Shown here in pieces: positions 9,214-19,269 of a stretch of 64,000 nucleotides of DNA. The number at the start of each line of letters is the position of its first letter. The first letter of the stretch is position 1. The stretch spans positions 3,596,001 through 3,660,000 of the forward strand of contig JAPFFF010000006.1 in the NCBI GenBank assembly GCA_039105265.1, given 5' to 3'. The position numbers were made by a program, and so were the translations under genes. This DNA is from Tritrichomonas musculus. Its lineage: Eukaryota; Parabasalia; Tritrichomonadida; Tritrichomonadidae. The notes beneath the pieces were generated by a model. It was not told where the DNA came from and did not search any database. It was given only the letters and a program-made list of their open reading frames with translations.

Positions 9214-11184
9214 TTATGGATCCAAATTGCCATTTAATTTTTCATTTTTTATTTCTTTTGAAAAAATTCTAATTCCATTATCAATAACGTTGAAGACTTC
9301 TGCTGGAAGACCAAAAACAAACTCTTTGGGCGTTTCTGTGAATGGCAAATTTTTGTTCACATACTCACTGATTTCTGATGAAGATTCACTGTGACTGAAT
9401 CTTTTAATTGTGTTGATAACAGATTTTCTTATTCTTGAATAATAATTTGAATCAACAGTGACTTCTTTTGACTCATGAATTTCATACTCATAGAAAAGTT
9501 CTTTTTGAAATCTATTCTCAAAAAGGATTTTAGGAGGCTGAATTTCTGGAAACTGTACATTCATTTTAACCAAGTGAGTACAAGGAATTTTGACTTCAAG
9601 CATGCTTGATATTAATGCTGATTCACCACAAGTGCAAGTTTGGTTGTCTAAATTAGTTTCATAATAAGCACTTTGAGATTCTTCAATTTCAGGTGGAATG
9701 CTCTTTAAAATATCATTTATCTTCTTTTTATGTCTTGCGTAGTTTTTATTAAAACGATCATTAAAGGAGTGACTTTTTGAATGAATCTGATCAATTAACC
9801 GTTTAATTGAATGAAAAAATTCATTTCGTCGTGGTATTTTGGCGTTGAGATGCCCGTGCATGCTTTCAATGTTATTGGTGCAACTAGGCATCTTATATTT
9901 AATCCTTTCTAACATTGAGCATTGACTCCATCTTGATTGGTCAAAAATTTCAATTTTATTTTTAATAAATGCAAGCCCGACTTTACGGAGAATGTCACTT
10001 AATTCTTTTTTATCTTTCTCATTTTCTATTTTTTCCCAAGCTTCTGAATAAGAGTCAATTAATTTTTGCAAATCTTTTAAACAAGTACAGGAAACAAGGT
10101 TGGATATTTGTTTTGAAAACTTGCTTCTACCAAGACTTACAAGGAGATGTCTTAAACATATTAAATGCGTTACTCCTTGTTTAGAAACGGCCGCTTTTAA
10201 TGCAGTTCCTTGGTCAGATTCTATGACATGAACGTATGCTGCTAGTTTATATCCAAAGATATTTTCGTATCTCTCGAAAAAATCATTATAAATTTTTTCG
10301 CTCTCAGTAAGAGCAAAGCTGAATCCAATAGGAATACCAGTGTTTTGAATGATTATAGTTGGTATAGAAACATAATAATTTTGAATAGTAGAGAAGGTTG
10401 TATCAAGCATCATACCGTTAATGAACGGATTCTCAACAATACTACTAGCAAAAGGAGCAATGTAGGTGCCGGCAAGGATATAAAATGTTTCGCCCCCAAT
10501 AGTAATTTTATCTAACTTTTTTCTGGTGTTATTGTTTTTGACAAGATGAAAGTACATGTAGCCTTCAGTTTTCTGAATCAAAGCATTAAAGTCAATAAGC
10601 TCATAGCAAGTGCTCTTTATGAAGCAATCGTAAAAATCATATATTGCATTTGTATCATTTGTCTTATTATAAACTTTATAGCCAACGAATGAAAGGCAGA
10701 AACTAGCGAATACGCACGTAAAATCTTCTTTGGAATAAAAGTTGAGATTTGAATCACGTAGAATGGCATACGTTCCCTTGTTTGTAAGCTTCAGATAAAA
10801 GCTTTTTTTAAATGAATATAAATCAACTTCTTCACTTGTCCAACTATCCACTAAGCTTTTTGAAAATTTAACAACAATATTAATATCAGTAATGTTAAAT
10901 ATAATATAATTGGAAGGATCTACTTCGGAAATAAATCTAAAGAAGAAATATATTTGACCATTGGAACGTTTTTGTTTCCTGAAGCCATTATTTTGGTCTA
11001 TTTTCCAGGTAGACAGTTCGTTTAACAACACAGAAATCCATTTGAACGTCCAGGCACCCATATCAAGCTCCACTATTACGTTGCTTGCTCTTTCATAATC
11101 ACAATTCCTCATAGCAACTGAAGTGATTTTAATCTCGTCAAGAGTATCTAAAAGTAGCTTAGTGCTTCTTTCTTGATCAATCAT
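9214..11184 (-). CDS. MULE transposase with SWIM zinc finger (MULE-1)
   Basis: The transposase of the surrounding element. The first ATG is at 11184, giving 656 residues; the frame is open a further 28 codons upstream but without ATG. The RNase H-like core shows D261 (GMMLDTTF), D324 (ESDQGTAL, followed by HLICLRHL) and E440 (CTNNIESMHGHLN), the DDE triad pattern of Mutator-like elements. A SWIM zinc finger follows: C517, C519, C535 and H537 (CTCG...PCTHL). The N-terminal 200 residues show no recognised DNA-binding domain. No stop or frameshift breaks it, so activity is possible. A decayed relative lies at 60171-60960. Confidence 0.9.
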   Translation of the reverse strand: MIDQERSTKLLLDTLDEIKITSVAMRNCDYERASNVIVELDMGAWTFKWISVLLNELSTWKIDQNNGFRKQKRSNGQIYFFFRFISEVDPSNYIIFNITDINIVVKFSKSLVDSWTSEEVDLYSFKKSFYLKLTNKGTYAILRDSNLNFYSKEDFTCVFASFCLSFVGYKVYNKTNDTNAIYDFYDCFIKSTCYELIDFNALIQKTEGYMYFHLVKNNNTRKKLDKITIGGETFYILAGTYIAPFASSIVENPFINGMMLDTTFSTIQNYYVSIPTIIIQNTGIPIGFSFALTESEKIYNDFFERYENIFGYKLAAYVHVIESDQGTALKAAVSKQGVTHLICLRHLLVSLGRSKFSKQISNLVSCTCLKDLQKLIDSYSEAWEKIENEKDKKELSDILRKVGLAFIKNKIEIFDQSRWSQCSMLERIKYKMPSCTNNIESMHGHLNAKIPRRNEFFHSIKRLIDQIHSKSHSFNDRFNKNYARHKKKINDILKSIPPEIEESQSAYYETNLDNQTCTCGESALISSMLEVKIPCTHLVKMNVQFPEIQPPKILFENRFQKELFYEYEIHESKEVTVDSNYYSRIRKSVINTIKRFSHSESSSEISEYVNKNLPFTETPKEFVFGLPAEVFNVIDNGIRIFSKEIKNEKLNGNLDP

Positions 11185-11237
11185 ATTAATGAAATGAATA
11201 TTTAAACAAGTACGTTGATTATTTTTTATAAATATAA

Positions 11238-11306
11238 ACGCACAAGCTTTCAAATCATAAACGTACAAGCTTTCAAATCATAAACGTACAAGCTTTCAAA
11301 TCATAA
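11238..11306. repeat. Tandem 23-bp repeat, three copies
   Basis: Three adjacent copies of a 23-base unit (core ACAAGCTTTCAAATCATAA) at 11238-11260, 11261-11283 and 11284-11306. The first differs by one base (ACGC for ACGT). It sits between the transposase start and the 132-bp array, in the MULE-1 5' region. It may be a transposase-binding or promoter repeat; that is inference. Confidence 0.9.
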
Positions 11307-11366
11307 ACGCATGTATTTATGTGTAACAGATCATTAACCGTCAATGAGCATGGAGCACTAAAGAAA

Positions 11367-12030
11367 AGTACCATCATATGCAAGTTAATGTCTTGCTCGT
11401 ATTGTGTAAAAAGTAAAGACGAGATTTATAAATTAAGATTTGTTTTGAAGATCAACTATCATCATTGTTGATTGAGCTTTATAAAACTTTTAATTGAAAG
11501 TACCATCATATGCAAGTTAATGTCTTGCTCGTATTGTGTAAAAAGTAAAGACGAGATGTATAAATTAAGATTGGTTTTGAAGATCAACTATCATCATTGT
11601 TGATTGAGCTTTATAAAACTTTTAATTGAAAATACCATCATATGCAAGTTAATGTCTTGCTCGTATTGTGTAAAAAGTAAAGACGAGATTTATAAATTAA
11701 GATTTGTTTTGAAGATCAACTATCATCATTGTTGATTGAGCTTTATAAAACTTTTAATTGAAAGTACCATCATATGCAAGTTAATGTCTTGCTCGTATTG
11801 TGTAAAAAGTAAAGACGAGATTTATAAATTAAGATTTGTTTTGAAGATCAACTATCATCATTGTTGATTGAGCTTTATAAAACTTTTAATTGAAAGTACC
11901 ATCATATGCAAGTTAATGTCTTGCTCGTATTGTGTAAAAAGTAAAGACGAGATGTATAAATTAAGATTGGTTTTGAAGATCAACTATCATCATTGTTGAT
12001 TGAGCTTTATAAAACTTTTAATTGAAAATA
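11367..12030. repeat. Tandem array of five 132-bp units inside MULE-1
   Basis: Units begin near 11367, 11499, 11631, 11763 and 11895, each 132 bases and almost identical (shared words CATATGCAAGTTAATG, GAAGATCAACTATCATC, TTGATTGAGC). Copies 2 and 5 share GATGTATAAATTAAGATTGG and are followed by AAAATAC. Copies 1, 3 and 4 carry GATTTATAAATTAAGATTTG. The order A-B-A-A-B shows multi-unit duplications. The array is noncoding and lies between the transposase 5' end and the right TIR, where MULEs often carry subterminal repeats. Confidence 0.93.
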
Positions 12031-12194
12031 CTATCATACATAAGCCATTACTTTTCTTATAAGCTTTTTTAATCTGAAAGCTAGTAGTTTATCTCTATAT
12101 ATCTTTGTATATATATAAAACGGTTATGGCTGGCCAATTATAAATTTATAAACGTATTGTAAAAATTACACTAAAAAAGACCTACCAATTTTTA

Positions 12195-13487
12195 AATGAA
12201 AAAATGGGAAAAATGCATGTATTTGCATTATGCAAATGAAATCTTTTAATATGTATCATCTAGGAGCTATGAATATTTTGATGTGTTTCATATCAGATTA
12301 TTAATTGCCGCAGCATCTGAAATAGAAAATGTAGGTGAAAAGTATGGAAACTCAGAAGTATTGAATTTTTTTTTGAGAGAAAAAATCATGAATATTTCAT
12401 ATATTCGGATAAAATTCACTTTAAAATGATTAGCATATGAATTAATAATGGTAGACATGATTTAGGCCAGATCAAATATACTTTCAAGGAGATATCAAAA
12501 ATGACCAAAATTACAAATTTTCTAAATATACAGTAATTTTTATTGGACAATATACTTTCATAAGGTATAAAATGCATTGTTCTATATTATAAGTTAAAAT
12601 TACAAAAAATGGTCTGCTATAAAGTTAGATAATAAACAAATTTGTGCAAAATTTTACAAAATTTCAAATTTCTATGAAATTCTCTTACAGAAAAATACAA
12701 AATCAAAATATATATTTTACAATTGTCTATATTTTCAATTGGCACCACTTAAAATACCAAATGTCTGGCTAGATAAAGAGATATGAAATTCCTCTAAAAA
12801 TTATTCAAAAAGTTTACGAAATAAATTAACGTATAATACTTCAGACCTTCAAAAAGTTGATTGAAAAAATAACGTATAAGACTTAAGACATTCAAAAAGT
12901 TTATTTTTAAAAAAGCACAAAATATAAATATATGATTTAAAATTAAATGAAATTGTAATTTCATGAAAAGAATATAATATATGTTAGAAAATAATTAAAT
13001 ACCAAAAAATAAAAGAAAAAACTTAGATATATGTACATATTATCATTAGAAAGAAACAATAACCTGGCAACAGATAAAGGATGGATGTATAAAAATGTAT
13101 TTTAAGCATATTACTAATTTATAAAATGACCAGATCACTCAATTAAGATCTGAGGTTTAATATCTCTAGAGTTCCCAACTTCAAAACACAAGAAACTTAG
13201 TAATATCTATAAAATATTCTTATAAATTCCATAAATTACAAAAATAAAAAGATTTTTTTAAGAAACCTCATGACCAATTCCAAAAAAGATATATTTCAAA
13301 CTTCAAATGCTATAGAAATTATATATATATTATAAAAGTTTCCACACCTTTTGTAGGTGATGAAACAAATATTATTTGTCAAGTATTCATTAAAAAATTC
13401 GTAGGTGAGCGTATCTTATTGAGAAATTCAAGATGTGTACGTTTATAATTTTTTTTAAAATTCAATAACTTTTTCTTAAAAATCAGA
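12195..13487. other. AT-rich intergenic region with a small imperfect duplication
   Basis: About 1.3 kb without a recognisable gene, between MULE-1 and the MCRS1-like gene. A pair of about 45-base imperfect tandem copies lies at 12825-12910 (TAACGTATAA.ACTT.AGAC.TTCAAAAAGTT). These include two of the recurring TTCAAAAAGT words, with a third near 12798. TATATATAT runs occur near 13321. The last 60 bases should contain the promoter of the following gene (TACGTTTATAA about 50 bases before its ATG). Confidence 0.5.
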
Positions 13488-14462
13488 ATGACTGAAGCAG
13501 TATCGCCAGACCCTCGAACAATCAAATGGACTCCTGCAGATGATGCGTATGTTGTTTATCTTCTTTTATGCTGTCCTTTTACCGAATTTCAACGTAATAT
13601 TCCAATGTTATCTAATAAATGTCCAAAAGCTATTGTTTCGCGTTTCCAGGAAATTATTAGTAATCCAGCTTTGATACAAAAAGTTAATAACGAATGTAAA
13701 TCCGATATAATCAGTTATAAATCAGCTCCATGGACAAAACACGAAAATCTTTCTTTAATTCGATTAGTTCATAATAATAAAAAGTGTAACCATCTTCAAT
13801 TTCTGATTAAATATCCAATGTTATTTCACCCATCGAGAACTGCTTCATCTTTGAACGCATCTTTTGTTAGACTGAAATCTAAAGATCATATTTCCCTCTC
13901 AGATCAGCTTAGTCAATTCAATGCAGCTGTTGAAAAAATCCATGAAGAATGTAAAAATTTAGAATTGCTTCCATTTCCAGGTGAAAGCGAATTGAAAGAA
14001 GATCCAAAAACTGCGATTGAAAAACTTCTTTATCCTCCAAAGCTTGAAAAAGAAGAATCTACTACGCAAGAATATAATATCGAGAGTTTTAGGCAAACAG
14101 CTAATGAAAAAATGAGTAAAAAATCATTTGCAGCACTTGTTACTTCAGGAGCAGTAAAACTTGTAGAAAAATGTAGAACAATTTTTGGAAGAGCTTCGCC
14201 AAAATGTACCCCAGATGTTGATCTTGCCGAGTTTAATTTACAGAGTATATCAAGAAATCACTGCGCTATTTTTCTTGCAAAGGATTTGAATTTTTACATT
14301 GAATGCTTAGGAAGTATGATAATGGTTAATACATATATATTCCAAAAAGGGAATATTGTTCAAATTCATGATACCGATTTGTTGGATATTGGTGGAGTCC
14401 CATTTGTTTTCTTTGAAAATAAAGAATTGATGGAAAACCTTAGAAATGTTGCAAATAAATAA
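13488..14462 (+). CDS. MCRS1: MCRS1-like (microspherule protein 1) FHA-domain protein
   Basis: A 324-residue protein with the MCRS1 layout. Residues 10-160 hold two SANT/Myb-like helical units (KWTPADDAYVVYLLLCC and APWTKHENLSLIRLV, then a 'YPMLFHPSRTASSLNASF' segment matching the MCRS1 N-terminal domain). Residues about 220-312 form a C-terminal FHA domain with the phosphothreonine-binding signature G234-R235, S255-R256-x-H258 and a late Asn/Gly turn. MCRS1 is a subunit of INO80 and NSL chromatin complexes in animals, so a chromatin role is inferred. The DVDL sequence just after the first FHA strand is also typical. It is shorter than human MCRS1 (462) because the disordered N-terminus is absent. 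Confidence 0.82.
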   Translation: MTEAVSPDPRTIKWTPADDAYVVYLLLCCPFTEFQRNIPMLSNKCPKAIVSRFQEIISNPALIQKVNNECKSDIISYKSAPWTKHENLSLIRLVHNNKKCNHLQFLIKYPMLFHPSRTASSLNASFVRLKSKDHISLSDQLSQFNAAVEKIHEECKNLELLPFPGESELKEDPKTAIEKLLYPPKLEKEESTTQEYNIESFRQTANEKMSKKSFAALVTSGAVKLVEKCRTIFGRASPKCTPDVDLAEFNLQSISRNHCAIFLAKDLNFYIECLGSMIMVNTYIFQKGNIVQIHDTDLLDIGGVPFVFFENKELMENLRNVANK

Positions 14463-14864
14463 AAAATATAAATGTTATTCCTCTATATCCATAATTCATA
14501 TTTTTTTTATTAGATACATTACCTTAAATTTTAAATATTCTAATATTTTTGATGTATAATCTTAAATTTTTAGATTATTTTAAAGTAAAAATGTATCTTT
14601 TCAATTTTTTTTATGAAGATAATTGCCAAAAAAATATAAAAAATAATTAAGTATTTTTTAAAAATTTATACGTTGATAAGATTTTGTTTAGTTTTTAAAA
14701 AAGTTCAATTTTTTTAATTTTTTTCTAACTCCATTATTTTACTCTAAATTAATGAAAAACGCATTTTAATTAATATGATGTATTAGATGTCAATTCTGGA
14801 CGAATATTTTTTAAGATCCCTATTCAATTTTTCAGAACAACTGGTGAATTTTTTAAAAAAATAG
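14463..14864. other. AT-rich intergenic region, nothing recognised
   Basis: Four hundred bases rich in T and A runs between two genes on the same strand. No open frame, repeat or RNA gene was recognised. The stop of the MCRS1-like gene runs into AATAAATAAA, which contains the TAAA seen near many trichomonad 3' ends. Confidence 0.4.
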
Positions 14865-16118
14865 ATGAATTATCTAAATAATGATTCAATTGATCTTCGG
14901 CGGCCACTTAGAGAAAGTGATTCAAAATTATGTATAACACCTGAAATAATTGAGCAGATTCCATTTTATTTAGCTCATTTTGAAGTTGCTGAAAATCGAG
15001 ATATACTCTATTCAATTTTGGCCTCCTTAAAAACACCTGAACCATATGGAATACATTTATATTTATATCAAATTGTTTTTGGTGAGGGTAATTCAAATAT
15101 TTCTACCCAACACAAATTATTAGATAGTACAGCTCAAGATTTCCTCAATGTTTCAGGTTCGCTCCCTTCTTTTCCATTTCTTCTTTTTAGCAATGAAGAA
15201 TGCATTACTCAATTATTAAATTTTTTAGTACCACCTATTAATGAGAGCAAATTTGTATGTGCAACCAAATTTATTTGTTCAATATTCGATCATAATCATC
15301 AAAGGAACTTTATACCATTATCAATTTATGAATCAATTTTCCAATTAATTTGTAGCAACCTTAATTTGACATTAATTTTATCTTCTATACTTTTATATTC
15401 AGAAGAACTTCCAAAGGATATTTTTCCACTTATTTTTCCAATATTAGAAAAGCACCTTCAACAACGTGATTTATTTGTTGCAAGAGGTGCAATGTTTATT
15501 CTATTTGAGTTGCAAAGAGCCAAAATACCTTTTGATTTAGGTTTAATTATCGAATGCGAAAATAAATTTATAGATTCCATCGATCCAGAAATAATATATG
15601 AGTTATTGCTTCTCATGAAGAACGCACCAGAGCCCCCTTATCAATGCCTCGAAAGAATTCTTAAACTAGTTGATTCTAAGAATCCAAAACTTATGAAAGA
15701 AGCTTTAAGTATTCTGAGCATCTTTGGGCATGATTGGAATGATGATCAAAAAGACTTGATTTCTAATTCCCTAATTTCGCTATTTAACAGATCTCCATTA
15801 GAAAATAATAATGTTGCTTTTATTATGATGACTGTTGAAGTTCTGATAACAATTGACAGATTGCCAATTAACAATATTAACTTTTTCACAAAAGTTATTG
15901 AAATGATTGATGTATGGGATAATTATTCATCAGTTTTACTCGCTATTTACACTATGCTTGTAAAAACTAATTCTGTATCACCCACTACGGCAGAAGAAAT
16001 GCTAGTGATTATTAAATCATCATTATCCTTCGAACTTCTTGTTCTGGATAATAATGCAGAGGTTGCCAATTTAGCTCAAGAAATTCTCAAAATTGATTCA
16101 TTTAATGAAGATAGATAG
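14865..16118 (+). CDS. Hypothetical helical-repeat (ARM/HEAT-like) protein
   Basis: A 417-residue, leucine- and isoleucine-rich, all-helical protein. From about residue 25 to 410 it shows regularly spaced amphipathic helix pairs of 35-45 residues, for example 'LLLLMKNAPEPPYQCLERILKLVDSKNPKLMKEALSIL' (quoted in parts: LLLLMKNAPEPP, ERILKLVDSKNPKLMKEALS). This fits an armadillo or HEAT solenoid. No catalytic motif, membrane segment or signal peptide is seen. Such proteins usually act as adaptors; trichomonad genomes contain many. The start at 14865 is the first ATG after several stops. I cannot assign a specific function. Confidence 0.6.
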   Translation: MNYLNNDSIDLRRPLRESDSKLCITPEIIEQIPFYLAHFEVAENRDILYSILASLKTPEPYGIHLYLYQIVFGEGNSNISTQHKLLDSTAQDFLNVSGSLPSFPFLLFSNEECITQLLNFLVPPINESKFVCATKFICSIFDHNHQRNFIPLSIYESIFQLICSNLNLTLILSSILLYSEELPKDIFPLIFPILEKHLQQRDLFVARGAMFILFELQRAKIPFDLGLIIECENKFIDSIDPEIIYELLLLMKNAPEPPYQCLERILKLVDSKNPKLMKEALSILSIFGHDWNDDQKDLISNSLISLFNRSPLENNNVAFIMMTVEVLITIDRLPINNINFFTKVIEMIDVWDNYSSVLLAIYTMLVKTNSVSPTTAEEMLVIIKSSLSFELLVLDNNAEVANLAQEILKIDSFNEDR

Positions 16119-16380
16119 CTTCTAATAGATATAATTCGCACGCGTTGTTTTATTTTATCTAATACATGTTTTTATTTTAAATTGCCTTCATAATAATTTG
16201 AATATCATTTAGCTATGTTTTAATTTGTTTTTGGGAATCATTTAAAATAAATCTTATCATTTAATGAAGAGAATCCATGGATATAACAATGGTAGATTAA
16301 AAAACTGTTATTATATGTCTAAAAAGATTTGGTAATATTTACAAACAATTTAAAATGATATTAGGCAATCATTATAAAGA

Positions 16381-17592
16381 CTATCCAGGAGGATCATTAT
16401 TAGGATTTTCGTCAGGTTGGTTGTCCTGTTCTGCAATCATTTGATCTTCTTTTATATTGGCTTCATGTATTTCCCACGCCTTTTTAAAACATTTATATTT
16501 GACAATTTGTTCGAAAGAAGGTCTTTTTTTTGGATCTTTATTTAGTACATCTTTTAATAAAGCAATAATATCTTTATCAATTGGATTATTATTAGCAGTT
16601 TTTTTTGGAAATGTTAATTTCTGCGTTTCAAGCATTTGTGTAACTATAATAACTGTGTTCGCAATTGATTTATTTTCTGCTTCATCAAGTTTGAAAGGCA
16701 AGAATCCAAATAATGATGAATATAAAGATATACCATAAGCCCAGACATCAGCTGGTTTCGGTAAAAATGGATCCCCGCTACATTCCTCAGGTGATAAAAA
16801 TGCTGGAGATCCCTTTGTGTCTTCAAAAAGTTGGTTATCGTCGGTTAATTGAGAAGATACACTATAATCTGATAATACATAATAATCTGCATTAAAGCAT
16901 AAGATATTTTCTGGCTTTATATCGCGATGAACTATATTTAAAGAATGCATGTACTGTAAAGCAACAGCTGTTTGATGAAAGCATACAACAATGTTATCGT
17001 CTTTAAGTAACTTTTGTTGAAGCAATGACTGCACATTACCATTCTCAGCAAATGGGAAAATGAGAATACGAGAACTAGTATCGTAATCGTCAAAAGCATC
17101 AAAAATGCTCAAAGTATATAAGCTAGACATTTGATTCATCAAATCAATTTCTCGTTGAACCCCAACAATAGGAGCCTCCTCATTGCCAAGTGTTGGTTTG
17201 AGAAGTTGATTCATATTGTATACTTTTGCAGCATATTCATCTTTCGTATTTAATTCTTCAACTTGATAAACAGATGACATAGCGCCACTTCCGATTAAAC
17301 GTATAAAGCAATATCCATTTAGAGTTCGATTTTCTTCCTCGTCGAAAAACTGTTTAAAACTATAATATTTTGGAGGAATATAATCGGAATCTTCCTCTTC
17401 AAATCTATCTGTATATTCATAAGGATTATTTGAAAAAAAACTTTGTGCACTAACTTTACTTCTTCGTGATAATCTACTTGGGTTTTTACTATTATTTCCT
17501 AAATTTTTGCCTCTTTCATTTGTTTCCTCATCGTTATTGTCACCATTCTCGTTTAATATAGGTTGTTTGGTTATACAACAGCATGATCCCAT
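16381..17592 (-). CDS. Lipid-anchored Ser/Thr kinase, CAMKK-like
   Basis: A 403-residue kinase. The N-terminus MGSCCCITK is a textbook dual-lipidation signal (Gly2 myristoylation with Cys4-6 palmitoylation), predicting a plasma- or flagellar-membrane location. The domain (about 92-370) has the glycine loop GSGAMS (101-106), beta-3 K123, HRDIKPEN (222-229), SPE (267-269) and DVWAYG. The magnesium motif is DYS (242-244): the aspartate is kept, so activity is plausible, but the Gly and Phe are replaced. The 'GSPAFLSPEE' activation segment and 'GFLPF' C-lobe resemble CaMKK/LKB1-pathway kinases such as yeast Sak1/Tos3. The C-terminus is acidic and Asn-rich. It is divergent from the following coiled-coil gene across 290 bases. 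Confidence 0.86.
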   Translation of the reverse strand: MGSCCCITKQPILNENGDNNDEETNERGKNLGNNSKNPSRLSRRSKVSAQSFFSNNPYEYTDRFEEEDSDYIPPKYYSFKQFFDEEENRTLNGYCFIRLIGSGAMSSVYQVEELNTKDEYAAKVYNMNQLLKPTLGNEEAPIVGVQREIDLMNQMSSLYTLSIFDAFDDYDTSSRILIFPFAENGNVQSLLQQKLLKDDNIVVCFHQTAVALQYMHSLNIVHRDIKPENILCFNADYYVLSDYSVSSQLTDDNQLFEDTKGSPAFLSPEECSGDPFLPKPADVWAYGISLYSSLFGFLPFKLDEAENKSIANTVIIVTQMLETQKLTFPKKTANNNPIDKDIIALLKDVLNKDPKKRPSFEQIVKYKCFKKAWEIHEANIKEDQMIAEQDNQPDENPNNDPPG

Positions 17593-17882
17593 ATAAAAAA
17601 ATTAAAAATAATAAATGATATAATGAATAGAATAACGGATGATTTTTTCAAGACTTTATTTAAAAAGTTGAAACTTTTGAATCAAATTATTCAAATATTT
17701 GAAAAGAATATTTGTCTGAAATAAATCTACAAATATCTAATCATCATTTAAATTTTTATGAGTAACATTTTATTTCTAAGAATAAAAATAATAATTACAA
17801 AAAAAATTAAATTTTGTTTTGCTCAGTTTAATTACTTCTTAGTGTATCGAGCCAATTCAGTTTTGACAGTTTAATAATTGAA

Positions 17883-18689
17883 ATGAACAAAGTGGAGCAA
17901 ATTGAGCTTCTAAGGACAGAGCACGCAAATGCAATTAATAGTTTCGATTTCGATCGTGCTGAAATCATTGATAAGCAAATTAGCAGATTACAGAATGAGT
18001 TAAAACGCGATGTTAATAACGATGTTTTTGGAGAGCACGCTGTTGATTTAGATGAGCAGCGAGAAATGATTTTATGTGATTCTGCGAGATCTACTGCTAA
18101 TTTTATGGAAAAAAGGACTGACCTCCAAAAGAAATTCCATCAAAGGTATCTTGCTATGCAAGAGAGGCATACTGAAGAGTTGCAAAATCTTGCCCAACAG
18201 CAGGCAATGGCTCTTGAAAGAGAAACAACAAGAACTATTCCTGATGTAGAAAAATTGCAAACGCAATCCAAAATTAAAGGTCGCCACCACAAATATGCAG
18301 AAGCAAAAAAACTTTTTCAAGATTCAATTGAGTTAAAAACTCAAATAATTGAACAAAGGAGAGTAGCATGTAATGCAGAATTCGAAAAGTTAAGAAATAA
18401 GCTAGTTCAAAAGCAGCAGGAAGAAATTCAACTTTTAGCTCAGAAACAAGAAGATGCTCTAAGAGAAATAGATGAGAAAAAAGATCAACAAGATGCATTA
18501 TTACAAAATAGATTGAAAGTAAAGGAGCAAAGAGCCAAGCAGCAATCAACACCAAGAGCTGCAATGATGAGAGCAGTATCTCCTGCTGTTAAAAGGAAAA
18601 GATCTCAATCTGTTGCAAGAAGTGGCAGAACCTCTTCACTTTCTTCTGCAAGAAGTTCAAGAAGTGGATCAAGGCTATCCTACCATTAA
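17883..18689 (+). CDS. Basic coiled-coil protein, trichomonad type
   Basis: A 268-residue protein. Residues about 1-225 are a near-continuous helix with heptad patterning (MNKVEQIELLRTEHANA..., later KKFHQRYLAMQERHTEEL and QKQQEEIQLLAQKQ). The last 45 residues are Ser/Arg/Lys-rich and disordered (for example SARSSRSGSRLSYH). The opening 'IELLRTEHANAINSFDFDRAEII' pattern recalls a large trichomonad family of short coiled-coil proteins with basic tails. A cytoskeletal or nucleic-acid-associated role is guesswork. No membrane segment. The ATG is at 17883 with AAT-rich leader. Confidence 0.65.
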   Translation: MNKVEQIELLRTEHANAINSFDFDRAEIIDKQISRLQNELKRDVNNDVFGEHAVDLDEQREMILCDSARSTANFMEKRTDLQKKFHQRYLAMQERHTEELQNLAQQQAMALERETTRTIPDVEKLQTQSKIKGRHHKYAEAKKLFQDSIELKTQIIEQRRVACNAEFEKLRNKLVQKQQEEIQLLAQKQEDALREIDEKKDQQDALLQNRLKVKEQRAKQQSTPRAAMMRAVSPAVKRKRSQSVARSGRTSSLSSARSSRSGSRLSYH

Positions 18690-19010
18690 TTTTATTTTTA
18701 TTTTGAAGATAGCATAGGAGGGAAATGACTTCAATGATTTATATTGTTTTAAACATATTTTTATATTCCAATTAATAATTTTTTCTTGATCAAAATATGT
18801 TATATATATTATGAACTTCTGCTGTTGTTTTATCTTCATCTATCACCAGAGCAGTGCTCATTTAAACATACCTCTATAATAAATCAAAAGTTTTAATAAA
18901 GGAATTGTAGCAAGAGAGATTGTGTCTCAACTTTTTGAGAGAACTAATAGAAAAAATTAAGAAGAAAATGTAGAATAATATTTACTGAGACCATTCATGT
19001 TAAAAAAAAA

Positions 19011-19096
19011 GCATCTTTTTATGTTACAAAATTTTCACCGATCCTTCCTTTTGATGTAAGTCTCGGTAAAAATTATGTAAAAATATAAAAAGATGC
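19011..19096. repeat. Imperfect inverted repeat in the 5' part of the Tc1 element
   Basis: GCATCTTTTTAT (from 19011) pairs with ATAAAAAGATGC (ending 19096). Interior sequence also pairs (ACAAAATTTTCACCGA with TCGGTAAAAATTATGT, imperfectly), so about 35 bases on each side could form a stem around a 15-base loop. It is noncoding and upstream of the transposase start. It may be a nested small element or a regulatory hairpin. Confidence 0.6.
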
Positions 19097-19269
19097 ATCA
19101 ATTTTTTTATTTACATGAATAATCTCAAAATAAACTAATTTCAATCTGACGACAACACCACTTTTTGAATAAAATTGAATACCAAATAATGATTTGAACT
19201 TTTTAATAAAAAGTCAAATTTTTTTATTTTCTGATTTGAAGAGATAGTTTTAGTTTTACAGCAAAAATA

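Larger units (their letters stand above)
8962..12186 (-). mobile_element. MULE DNA transposon (MULE-1), apparently complete
   Basis: The element is bounded by imperfect TIRs of about 45 bp: left 8962-9006 and right about 12142-12186, both starting GGTAGGTCT and sharing GTGTAATTTTTACA. An 8-bp direct repeat AATTTTTA abuts both ends (8954-8961 and 12187-12194) and is read as the target-site duplication, in the size range known for MULEs. Inside are one transposase gene on the minus strand and, between its 5' end and the right TIR, a 23-bp triplet and a 132-bp tandem array. TIR divergence suggests a moderately old insertion, but the gene is unbroken. It lies just upstream of SF3B2, with its left end 83 bases from that gene's start, so it may have displaced upstream promoter sequence. 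Confidence 0.85.

Noticed and set aside
11367-12030. Regular direct repeats suggestive of a CRISPR-like array
   Set aside because: Units are 132 bp and contiguous with no unique spacers, and the genome is eukaryotic; it is an ordinary tandem array in a MULE.
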